From positions 53,277 through 117,276 of the forward strand of contig DAOQUL010000005.1 of the NCBI GenBank assembly GCA_035341015.1: a DNA stretch of 64,000 nucleotides. The letters run 5' to 3'. Below the pieces are notes generated by a model. The model was not told where the DNA came from. It ran no database searches and saw only the letters and a program-made list of their open reading frames with translations. The DNA is from JAKQIM01 sp029557965 (GTDB taxonomy: Bacteria; Chloroflexota; Anaerolineae; Anaerolineales; UBA4823). This document shows, one piece after another, positions 45,081-52,346 of this stretch. The position numbers and the translations under genes are program-made. Every line of letters starts with the position of its first letter. The stretch's first letter is position 1.

Positions 45081-46940
45081 ATGCTGCGGATTATGAAACG
45101 GAGAAAGCGATTACTCCACTTCTCGTGGCCCGAGGCGGTGCTGGTGTTGGGGCTGCTGGCGATGGGAATTCCGACGGCATTGATCGTGCCGATTGGTGGG
45201 GGAACGGACGAAGAAACGCATATGATCCGGGTGTGGGATATGGCGGCGCTGTATTTCATCCCAAATGAGGTGCCGCGCGAGCAGAACCCCTTCCCGGCGA
45301 TCTATTGGGAGCTTTCTTACCGCAGGCCCCCGCTGGTGCGCCCGGTGAAGGACGATTTTTACCAGAAGTATGGCGAGCTGGCGATGGACGGCCTGGGGTA
45401 TACAGATGAAGACCTGGAAACCCGGTCGGTATATTCGCCGCTGCTGCTGCTGCCGCAAGCGGTGGTGATGCGAAGCGTGGGGCAAACGGGGACCCTGCCG
45501 GCGATTCCGGTGTATATCCTTACCCGCATGGCGGGTTTGCTGAGCTACACGGTGTTGGCGTGGCTGGCGGTGCGGGTGATGCCGTTTGGGAAGTGGGTGG
45601 TGACGATCCTGGCGATCGCGCCGACGATGGTGATGCAAGCGGCGATAGTGGGGGCAGACCCGGTTTCGAACGGGATTGGTTTCTTGTTCATGGCGGGCAG
45701 CTTAGATGCCGCCAGGCGTTCAAAAATCGGTGGGCGAGAATGGTGGGGGCTGGTTTTGCTGCTGCTGCTGTTGTATATGACCAAGGTCAACCTGGTTCCC
45801 CTGGCGATGCTGCCCTTTTTGTTGATCTCGCCGGCGAAGTTTCCGAATCGAAGAAGCTATGTTGGGTTGGTGGCGGTGGCCCTGGTTTTGGGGGTGATCG
45901 TAGTGGGGGGGTGGAATCTGCTGGCTTATGCTCACTACAAGTATGCCCTGGTTGGGGCTGACCCGATGGGGCAGTTGGGCTATATCGTCTCACAACCGTT
46001 GGCTTTTGCAGGGACGGTGATACAAGACATTTTTCTACAGGGGCCGGGTTACGTGCGGGATTGGATTGCGGCGACAGGGTATGGTTATTGGCCTGTTCCG
46101 GCGATAACGTACGTGCTGTACCTGTTGGCCCTGGGGCTGGCTGTATTGGACCCGGCGGGCGGTATTCCTGACCGGCGAACGCGCGGCGGGCTGGCGCTGG
46201 TCTTTGGGGCGGCTTACCTGGCAAGCGTGGGTTCTTTGTATGTGTCATATACGCCGGTGGGCAGCAGCACGATCCTGGGGGTACAGGGGCGCTACTTTGG
46301 GATGGTGCTGCCGCTGTTGTTCCTGGCCCTGGTTGGGATACCGGTTTTGAAGGGCGGGCGAGGACCGGCCTGGCTGAGGTGGGGGGCGCCGGCCTTGGGC
46401 TTGTTGAGCCTGATGACTTTTGTCGTGGGAATTGGGCTGGCGTACCATGTGCCTTGTGGAACAAGCTATTACCAGCCGGGGCTATGTTACCAGCCGCGGT
46501 ACAAAAATTGGTCCCCGAATGAGCGTTACTCTGAGCCTATTTCAGGACAATTTTGGCTGCGGCAGGTTTTGCAACCGGAATGCAATGGGATGAAAGAGCT
46601 GCGTTTTTGGGTGGACAGCTCGGGTGCAGATGAAGCAGGGACGACCGAGTTCTTGTTATACGATACGGAAGCGGATGTGGTGGTCTATCAAGAGGTGATC
46701 GGCAACCGTATGCTGCCGGAGCAAAACTGGTTTGTGATCTCGATGGCGCCGGACTGGAAATCGGGGGGGAAGTATTATGAGCTGATCATCCGGGCGGGGC
46801 CCGAGGCAGGGGAAAGCGGCATGCGAGCGGCATACACTTTGCGGGCCGAGTATTTGCACGGGCCGCTGTATGAGAACGATGTGGCGGTGGAGCAAGACCT
46901 GGTCTTTCAGTACGGGTGCCTGGCGGGGTGGGGTAAGTGA
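45081..46940 (+). CDS. DUF2142 polytopic membrane protein
   Basis: 619 residues from ATG 45081 with GAGGGG four bases upstream; a longer frame overlapping DUF2304 is rejected. About eleven membrane helices are visible. The first outer loop has TDEETHMIRVWDM, a GT-C-like acidic pair, and the core has GADPVSNGIGFLFMAG. These resemble DUF2142 proteins, related to GT-C glycosyltransferases. The last 150 residues form an extracellular domain. It completes a GT2-DUF2304-DUF2142 unit that probably decorates a surface glycan or protein. Confidence 0.82.
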   Translation: MLRIMKRRKRLLHFSWPEAVLVLGLLAMGIPTALIVPIGGGTDEETHMIRVWDMAALYFIPNEVPREQNPFPAIYWELSYRRPPLVRPVKDDFYQKYGELAMDGLGYTDEDLETRSVYSPLLLLPQAVVMRSVGQTGTLPAIPVYILTRMAGLLSYTVLAWLAVRVMPFGKWVVTILAIAPTMVMQAAIVGADPVSNGIGFLFMAGSLDAARRSKIGGREWWGLVLLLLLLYMTKVNLVPLAMLPFLLISPAKFPNRRSYVGLVAVALVLGVIVVGGWNLLAYAHYKYALVGADPMGQLGYIVSQPLAFAGTVIQDIFLQGPGYVRDWIAATGYGYWPVPAITYVLYLLALGLAVLDPAGGIPDRRTRGGLALVFGAAYLASVGSLYVSYTPVGSSTILGVQGRYFGMVLPLLFLALVGIPVLKGGRGPAWLRWGAPALGLLSLMTFVVGIGLAYHVPCGTSYYQPGLCYQPRYKNWSPNERYSEPISGQFWLRQVLQPECNGMKELRFWVDSSGADEAGTTEFLLYDTEADVVVYQEVIGNRMLPEQNWFVISMAPDWKSGGKYYELIIRAGPEAGESGMRAAYTLRAEYLHGPLYENDVAVEQDLVFQYGCLAGWGK

Positions 46941-47122
46941 GGAAAGTGGATCGTGGATCGTGAGAGAAATGGTGGAGCCGGCGGCTCGTTCCTACAAAAA
47001 TTAAAAAACCGAATTTCTAATCTCATTTATTCGTATTAACGATATCATTAACACGTGTTAGCAAGCGGCCAGGGGAGAACCAAGCCCTGGCCGCTGCGTA
47101 TATATAGATGGAGGGTACGAGG
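46941..47122 (+). promoter_or_regulatory. Leader of the carotenoid genes with palindrome and hairpin
   Basis: An A+T-rich stretch leads to a perfect 12-base palindrome TAACACGTGTTA (47049-47060), preceded by TAACGATATCATTA, an imperfect palindrome. A hairpin AGCGGCCAGGG/CCCTGGCCGCT (47064-47095) follows with no T-run. The palindrome could be an operator; no consensus promoter is obvious. Confidence 0.45.
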
Positions 47123-48037
47123 ATGACGGCGTTTTCTTTTGAGCCTGGACTGGCGGCAAGGATCACGCGGCAGGCCAGCAGGCAGACCTATGCCACCGTG
47201 CGGTGGCTGGTGGACCGGGACCGGGTGGGGGATGCGTACCGGGCGTACGCGTACTTCAGGTGGGTGGACGATTGGCTGGATGGGGAGGAAAGGCCAGCGG
47301 AAGAACGGCTGGCATTCGTGCACCGGCAGCAAAGGCTGGCGGAAGGAGCAGCGCTGGGGGAACTGACGCAGGAGGAGGCCATGCTGGCGGCGTTGTTGGC
47401 GGGGCAGCGCCAGGGCGAAAAGAGCGGGTTGGGGATCTACATCCACAATATGATGCGGGTGATGGCGTTCGATGCCCAGCGGCGCGGGGTGGTGGTGAGC
47501 CGGCGCGAGCTGGAAGATTATACCTATTGGCTGGCCTCGGCTGTGACGGAGGCGATGCACTACTTCATCGGGCATAACTGCCGCTCGCCAAAGGGGACCT
47601 GGCGCTACCGGGCGGTGAAGGGGGCGCACATCGTGCATATGCTGCGCGATGCGGTGGATGACGCGCAGGCTGGGTATTACAACATCCCCAGAGAGGTGCT
47701 GGAGGCGGGCGGCTTTGGGCCAGAGGAAGTGGACTGCGCCGGTTACCGCGAGTGGGTGCGGGGACGGGTGGCAGAGGCGCGGGATTGCTTCAGCGATGGG
47801 CGCAAGGCGTTGAGCCAGGCGGGCAGCGCGCGCTGCCGGGTGGCGGGGTTTGCTTACCTGCACCGTTTTGAGGGGCTGCTGGGGCAGATCGAGGCGGGTG
47901 GGTACCGGCTGAGAGCAGCATATGAGCAGGGCGGGGGGTTGGGGATGCTGGGCTGGGCGGCCTGGATGGGCTTGGTGAGTCACCCGGGGCAGGCAGAGAG
48001 CCCAGAGGCGGGCAGGATGAGGACCAATCAGGAGTGA
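47123..48037 (+). CDS. crtB: Squalene/phytoene synthase
   Basis: 304 residues from ATG 47123, seven bases after GGAGGG; ATG 47108 is less likely. The two Asp-rich motifs are visible: FRWVDDWLDGEE near residue 50 and LRDAVDDAQAGYYNIP near residue 175, as is YFIGHNCRSPKGTW. The enzyme condenses two isoprenyl diphosphates. With the adjacent CrtI-like desaturase, phytoene (C40) is likely, but diapophytoene or squalene cannot be excluded. It is divergent enough that C30/C40 choice needs a phylogeny. Confidence 0.85.
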   Translation: MTAFSFEPGLAARITRQASRQTYATVRWLVDRDRVGDAYRAYAYFRWVDDWLDGEERPAEERLAFVHRQQRLAEGAALGELTQEEAMLAALLAGQRQGEKSGLGIYIHNMMRVMAFDAQRRGVVVSRRELEDYTYWLASAVTEAMHYFIGHNCRSPKGTWRYRAVKGAHIVHMLRDAVDDAQAGYYNIPREVLEAGGFGPEEVDCAGYREWVRGRVAEARDCFSDGRKALSQAGSARCRVAGFAYLHRFEGLLGQIEAGGYRLRAAYEQGGGLGMLGWAAWMGLVSHPGQAESPEAGRMRTNQE

Positions 48038-48045
48038 GGCAGGCG

Positions 48046-49524
48046 ATGACGAAAAAGAAGGTGGTGGTAATTGGGGCCGGGCTGGCGGGATTGGCCGCGG
48101 CGGTGCGCCTGGCGCAGAACGGGTACGAGGTGCGGGTGGTGGAGAAGAATGCCCGCCCAGGCGGGCGCTGCGACCGCTTGAGCCGGGAGGGGCATACGTT
48201 TGATACCGGGCCGACGCTGTTCATTATGCCGCAGGTGTATGCAGATGAATTCGCGCGGCTGGGCGTGCGGCTGGATGATGCGCTGGACTTGCAGGCGGTG
48301 GATCCGTCTTACCGCCTGGTGTTCGATGATGGCAGCGGGCTGGCGCTGACGCCGGATCTGAAGGCGATGCAGGCGCAGTTAGAGGCGGTGGAGGCGGGGA
48401 GCTTTGCGGGTTACCTGCGCTACCTGGAAGAGGGTCACCGGCACTATGCTCAGGCCATGCCAAAGCTGGTGAACGTGGATTTCAGGCGGGTGGGGGATTT
48501 CTTCCGGCTAGAGAGCGTGCCGCTGTTGTGGCAGCTCAAGCCGCTGGCTAACCATTACCGCCATATGCAGAGTTTCTTCAAGTCACCGCGCTTGAAGGCA
48601 GCCTTCAGCTTCCAGGATGTATACATGGGGCTGAGCCCGTTCGAGGCGCCGGCTACTTTTTCGATGATGTCTTATACCGAGATGGCGCACGGGGTGTATT
48701 ACCCGCGCGGGGGGATGTATGCGGTGGTGGAGGCGCTGGAGGGGATGGCGAAGCGGGCTGGGGTAGAGCTGGTGTACGATTGCGAGGTGCAGAAGATCGA
48801 GGTGAATGGGCAGAAGGCCAAGGGGGTGGTCTTAGAAGACGGCAGTTTCATGGCGGCAGAGGCGGTGTTGGGCAATGCCGACCTGCCCTATATTTACCAG
48901 AATCTGCTGGCGGGCGATCCGCAGGCGGGGCGGCTGGGGCAGAAGCGCTATTCTTGCTCGGTGATCACCTTTTTCTGGGGGGTAGACCAGCCATACCCGG
49001 CGCTGGGGCCGCATACGCTCTTCCTGGCAGATGATTACCGGCGTAACTTTGAACAGATCATCGATGACCTGGACCTGCCGGATAACCCGAGCCTGTACAT
49101 CCACGCGCCCACGCGCCTGGATGCGAGCATGGCGCCGACAGGGGAGGAAACGCTGATCGCGATCGTGCCGGTGGGGCACCTGAGCGAGGGGGATGATCAG
49201 GATTGGAAGCAGCGGACGCAGGCGGCGCGGCAAGCGGTGATGCGGCGGCTGGCGCTGCTGGGGATCAGGGACCTGGAGGCGCACATCAAGTTCGAGATCT
49301 GCTTTACGCCGCTTTCGTGGCGCAAGCGCTATAACCTGGTGAAGGGATCGACGCACGGGCTGTGCCATAACCTGACGCAGCTGGCGTACTTCAGGCCGTC
49401 CAACCGGCATGCCAGGTACCATAATTTGTATTTTGCGGGGGCCAGCACGCGCCCCGGGACGGGGATGCCGACGGCGCTGATCTCGGGGCGGCTGGCGGCA
49501 GAGCGGATGATGGAGGAGATCTAA
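48046..49524 (+). CDS. crtI: Phytoene-desaturase-like FAD oxidoreductase (CrtI/CrtN family)
   Basis: 492 residues from ATG 48046, preceded by GAGG; an upstream GTG overlaps the crtB stop. An N-terminal FAD-binding fold has VVVIGAGLAGLAAAVRLAQNG, then EKNARPGGRCDRL and FDTGPTLFIMP. The C-terminal bacterial carotenoid-desaturase signature is FAGASTRPGTGMPTALISG. It introduces conjugated double bonds into the CrtB product at the membrane. No cyclase or hydroxylase is nearby, so the end product is not predicted. It ends before two hairpins. Confidence 0.9.
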   Translation: MTKKKVVVIGAGLAGLAAAVRLAQNGYEVRVVEKNARPGGRCDRLSREGHTFDTGPTLFIMPQVYADEFARLGVRLDDALDLQAVDPSYRLVFDDGSGLALTPDLKAMQAQLEAVEAGSFAGYLRYLEEGHRHYAQAMPKLVNVDFRRVGDFFRLESVPLLWQLKPLANHYRHMQSFFKSPRLKAAFSFQDVYMGLSPFEAPATFSMMSYTEMAHGVYYPRGGMYAVVEALEGMAKRAGVELVYDCEVQKIEVNGQKAKGVVLEDGSFMAAEAVLGNADLPYIYQNLLAGDPQAGRLGQKRYSCSVITFFWGVDQPYPALGPHTLFLADDYRRNFEQIIDDLDLPDNPSLYIHAPTRLDASMAPTGEETLIAIVPVGHLSEGDDQDWKQRTQAARQAVMRRLALLGIRDLEAHIKFEICFTPLSWRKRYNLVKGSTHGLCHNLTQLAYFRPSNRHARYHNLYFAGASTRPGTGMPTALISGRLAAERMMEEI

Positions 49525-49526
49525 GA

Positions 49527-49567
49527 CATGATGCCCCCCTGATTTAATCTTTCAGGAGTGCATCATG
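49527..49567 (+). terminator. Hairpin just after crtI
   Basis: CATGATGC pairs with GCATCATG, with an inner CCTGA/TCAGG stem and an A+T-rich loop. It begins three bases after the crtI stop. No T-run follows, so its strength as a terminator is uncertain. Confidence 0.45.
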
Positions 49568-49599
49568 CTTGGTGCTCCCTTTCTCCTATCCCCAAAATC

Positions 49600-49651
49600 C
49601 CGAAAACGAAGATGATGCGGGGCCAAAGGCCCGCATCATCTTCGTTTTCGG
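49600..49651. terminator. Long hairpin with 22-bp stem downstream of crtI
   Basis: CCGAAAACGAAGATGATGCG plus GG forms a 22-bp perfect stem, with an inner GGCC/GGCC. The 3' arm ends in CGTTTTCGG, so the T-run lies within the stem. It isolates crtI from the following PadR operon. Confidence 0.8.
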
Positions 49652-49763
49652 TCACATCCCCTCACCCGCTTGGCGGGGGAGGGGCAGGGGTGGGGGTGGT
49701 TTTGTGCATAACACAGCCGAAGATTAAAATTCGGGATGTGTTATGTCTTATGTCGATTGGGGG
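49652..49763. other. Intergenic stretch with dispersed palindromic repeat
   Basis: CCCCTCACCCGC/GCGGGGGAGGGG (49658-49684) is a REP-like hairpin related to the element at 38273-38312. The rest is noncoding up to the PadR promoter. Confidence 0.6.
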
Positions 49764-49792
49764 TTGACATACTGTGTGAAACACAGTATAAT
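49764..49792 (+). promoter_or_regulatory. Consensus promoter with palindromic operator in its spacer
   Basis: TTGACA (49764-49769) and TATAAT (49787-49792) are both perfect and exactly 17 bases apart. The spacer is occupied by a perfect dyad, ATACTGTGT-GAA-ACACAGTAT (49769-49789), that overlaps both boxes. A repressor bound there would block the polymerase, and the PadR gene just downstream is the natural candidate. Confidence 0.9.
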
Positions 49793-49809
49793 GTAATCAA
49801 TGGTGAGAT

Positions 49810-50142
49810 ATGACAAACAGTGATGCGATTGAGAATGTGATCTTAGAGCTGCGGCGCGGGGTGATCGTGCTGGCGGCGTTGAGCCTGCTGGATGAAGAGC
49901 AGTACGGTTACTCGCTGATGAAGCGGCTGTCTGAATGCGGGCTGGAGGTGGAGCAGGGGACTCTGTACCCGCTGCTGAGGCGGCTGGAGGGGCAGGGGCT
50001 GCTGGCTTCGAGCTGGCGCATCGAGGAAGGGAGGCCGCGGCGGTATTATGTGATCAGCCAGGCGGGGCGAGAGGCCCTACCAGGGCTGAAGGCAGAGTGG
50101 GGAGGAATTGTGGGGATGATGGGAAAAGTGCTGTCGAAATGA
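49810..50142 (+). CDS. PadR-family transcriptional regulator (small, subfamily 2)
   Basis: 110 residues, winged-helix only. The PadR pattern is clear: EQYGYSLMKRLSECGLEVEQ, then TLYPLLRRLEGQGLLASSW, then GRPRRYYVISQAGREAL. The short form lacks a C-terminal domain. The upstream promoter has a palindrome overlapping -35 and -10, so autorepression is predicted. The next gene encodes a HAAS-domain membrane protein, the usual partner of small PadR repressors (PadR-DUF1700 pairs), 144 bases on. Confidence 0.92.
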   Translation: MTNSDAIENVILELRRGVIVLAALSLLDEEQYGYSLMKRLSECGLEVEQGTLYPLLRRLEGQGLLASSWRIEEGRPRRYYVISQAGREALPGLKAEWGGIVGMMGKVLSK

Positions 50143-50286
50143 AGGGTGATTCACCGCCGAGAGGCGGGGATCACAGAGCGCAAGAGCAAAGGTTTAACGC
50201 AAGGGCGCGAAGGAAAGAAAGAGCGAAGCGCTAATCGCTAAGCGTGCGATAAGGCAAAACCTAACGGATGGACATTGGGAGTGTGG
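50143..50286 (+). other. Noncoding stretch between padR and the HAAS gene
   Basis: 144 bases, G+A-rich (GCGCGAAGGAAAGAAAGAGC), resembling the degenerate 'cgcagaggcgc' repeats seen in many genomes. It contains no start codon with a good frame. GGGAG supplies the ribosome site at its end. Confidence 0.4.
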
Positions 50287-51333
50287 ATGATGAAAGATCT
50301 AATTGAGGCCTATATTATCGAGGTGGGGCGGCAACTGCCGAGCCAGGGGCGGGAGGATGTGCAGAAGGAGATCCGCTCGCTGCTGGAGGATGCGCTGGAA
50401 GACCGCAGCCGCGAGAGCGGGCAGGCGGTGGATGATGCGATGAAGGTGGCGGTGCTGAAGGAATTCGGCGCGCCGGATCAGGTGGCGGCCAATTATGGGG
50501 CGGTCAATTACCTGGTGGGGCCCAAGCTGTACCCGGCCTTTTTGCAGGTGGCAAAGATCGTGCTGCCCATCATTGCGGTGCTGGCCTTGATCGGGATGGG
50601 CATCCGCTTGGGCCAGCTTGGCCAGCCGGGGTATGCGGCCGGTGGGCTGGTGAAAATGCTGGAGATAGGTTGGGAGGCGATTTTGGGGTTGGGGACCTCG
50701 GTGATCCAGGTGTTTGGCACGCTGGCCCTGATCTTTGCCATCTTAGAGCGCACCCTGCCAAGGGTAGAGCAGAAGGATGAGAAGACCTGGGATCCGCACA
50801 CGCTGGAGAAGGTGGAAGGGCCTGACCAGGTGGGCTTTGGAGAGCCGGTGTTTGAGATCGTGATCGGCCTGCTGTTGTTGGCCTTTTTGAACCTGTATGC
50901 CCGCTACCTGGGGGCCGGTTACAACGCCGAGGGGGGCTGGGTGTTGGGTTTTGCCGATCAGAATGGTTGGGTGATGCTGCCAGCCCTGACAGAGCAGTTC
51001 TTCCGCTTTGTGCCGCTGATGAACGTGGCGATCTTGGCTGAGATTGGGTTGAACCTGGTGCTGCTGCGCAAGCGGGCCTGGACACCGGCAACGCGCTGGC
51101 TCAATATCGGCATCCATGTGCTGAGGATTGGCATTGTGGTGGCAATGCTGGTGGGGCCGAGCCTGTTGGCGCTGGATGCGCAGATGTTGATTGACAGCGG
51201 CGGGTTCACGGCTGAGACGGTGGAAGTGGTGATGAACCTGTTGAGCCAGATGCTGCGCTGGGTGCTGATCGTGGTGATCATCTTGAGCGGGGTGGAGATT
51301 GCGAAGACAGTGTGGCGTTTGTTGCGTAAGTGA
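50287..51333 (+). CDS. HAAS-domain (DUF1700-like) membrane protein
   Basis: 348 residues from ATG 50287 after GGGAGTGTGG. An N-terminal helical HAAS/permease-prefix segment (YIIEVGRQLPSQGREDVQKE, about 1-60) is followed by roughly seven membrane helices. This layout pairs with small PadR regulators in envelope-stress or antibiotic-response loci; the prefix is thought to sense or bind other membrane proteins. The precise role is unknown. It ends in a strong hairpin terminator. Confidence 0.8.
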   Translation: MMKDLIEAYIIEVGRQLPSQGREDVQKEIRSLLEDALEDRSRESGQAVDDAMKVAVLKEFGAPDQVAANYGAVNYLVGPKLYPAFLQVAKIVLPIIAVLALIGMGIRLGQLGQPGYAAGGLVKMLEIGWEAILGLGTSVIQVFGTLALIFAILERTLPRVEQKDEKTWDPHTLEKVEGPDQVGFGEPVFEIVIGLLLLAFLNLYARYLGAGYNAEGGWVLGFADQNGWVMLPALTEQFFRFVPLMNVAILAEIGLNLVLLRKRAWTPATRWLNIGIHVLRIGIVVAMLVGPSLLALDAQMLIDSGGFTAETVEVVMNLLSQMLRWVLIVVIILSGVEIAKTVWRLLRK

Positions 51334-51338
51334 TCTGT

Positions 51339-51382
51339 AAACGAAAAGAGAGCGCTGCCAGAGCAACGCTCTCTTTTCGTTT
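51339..51382. terminator. Bidirectional terminator, 16-bp stem
   Basis: AAACGAAAAGAGAGCG pairs with CGCTCTCTTTTCGTTT, loop of 12 bases. It separates the convergent HAAS and hydrolase genes; the T-rich arm gives plus-strand termination. Confidence 0.9.
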
Positions 51383-51389
51383 AAGTCAA

Positions 51390-52346
51390 TCACTCGCCAA
51401 TATAGTCAAGGGCCACCCGCAGCAGGCGCTCGAAATCGGGGGGATATTCGTGGGCCAGGCCGTGGAGGACCTCGACGTGGGTGGGAATGCCGTTTTCGTT
51501 GAGCAGGGCGGCAGTCTGGCGGATGCCATCATGGGGGATGGTGGGATCGTCCTGGCTGAAGATGATGAAGCCGCGCAGCTCGCGGTCGGCGGCTTCTTGG
51601 ATGAGGGGCAGCCAGTGGTCGGGCTCATCCATGAGCGGGCCGCCGGGGCCGAGGAGGATGAAGCCGTGGGCGGGGAGAAGGCCCTTGAGGGCCATCCACA
51701 GAGCTACCTCGGCGCCCATCGAAAAGCCGCCCAAGATCATGCCCTCGCCCTCGACCCAGTAATTCTCAGCCAGGTGTTCGCGCTGGGTGATGATCTCGGC
51801 GGCAGATTCTTGGTGGTCGAACCACATGTTGCCGCCGCCAGCCCACAGGGTGTGAGAAGAGCGGGGGGCGGCTACCAGCCAGCCTTCTTGGGCGGCGGTG
51901 TGCCAGCCGGCGAGGGCGCTTTCGGGCGATTCGCCGTTGGCGTGCAGGGCGACGATGAGGGGGCAGGTTTCGTCGGCGCTCTGGCACTTGCCCTGGGGGT
52001 AGGTGACAAGGATGGCGGGAGCGGCTTTGGCCTCTTCAGCTTGCAGGGCCCGGGATGACTCGATCAGGGCTTCGAACTCAGGATCGCCTTGCAAGGCTTT
52101 GAACGAGGGGCTGTTGTGCAAGACTTCTGGCGAGTACCAGATGCCCTGCTGGTGCATGGCCTGGAGCAAGGCAAAGACACGCGGGCGCTGTTCCAGGCGG
52201 GCAGCGAGGCACATTTGCAAGTAGGCGATGTGGGCGGCATGCTGGGGAAAGTTGGCGGCGTGTTCATCTGCCAGGGCCAAGGCCTGGGCATAATCGCCGT
52301 TTTGGAAGTGCTGGGTGATGGCGGCAACAAGCTCGTCAAAGGTCAT
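51390..52346 (-). CDS. Alpha/beta-hydrolase (esterase/phospholipase-like) with TPR-like N-terminus
   Basis: 318 residues. The first 100 residues are helical and TPR-like (YAQALALADEHAANFPQHAAH). Residues from about 130 form an alpha/beta hydrolase: the nucleophile elbow GGFSMGAEV near residue 208, a likely catalytic Asp in IFSQDDPTIPHDG, and the final histidine in HGLAHEYP. No signal peptide. It resembles carboxylesterase/phospholipase family proteins; substrate unknown. Its ATG overlaps the GH3 stop codon (ATGA), so it is translationally coupled. Confidence 0.8.
   Translation of the reverse strand: MTFDELVAAITQHFQNGDYAQALALADEHAANFPQHAAHIAYLQMCLAARLEQRPRVFALLQAMHQQGIWYSPEVLHNSPSFKALQGDPEFEALIESSRALQAEEAKAAPAILVTYPQGKCQSADETCPLIVALHANGESPESALAGWHTAAQEGWLVAAPRSSHTLWAGGGNMWFDHQESAAEIITQREHLAENYWVEGEGMILGGFSMGAEVALWMALKGLLPAHGFILLGPGGPLMDEPDHWLPLIQEAADRELRGFIIFSQDDPTIPHDGIRQTAALLNENGIPTHVEVLHGLAHEYPPDFERLLRVALDYIGE

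Noticed and set aside
49525..49809. tRNA or small RNA gene in the 285-base spacer
   Set aside because: The paired segments are simple terminator or REP hairpins; no cloverleaf or conserved RNA motif was seen. Other spacers likewise show no tRNA.
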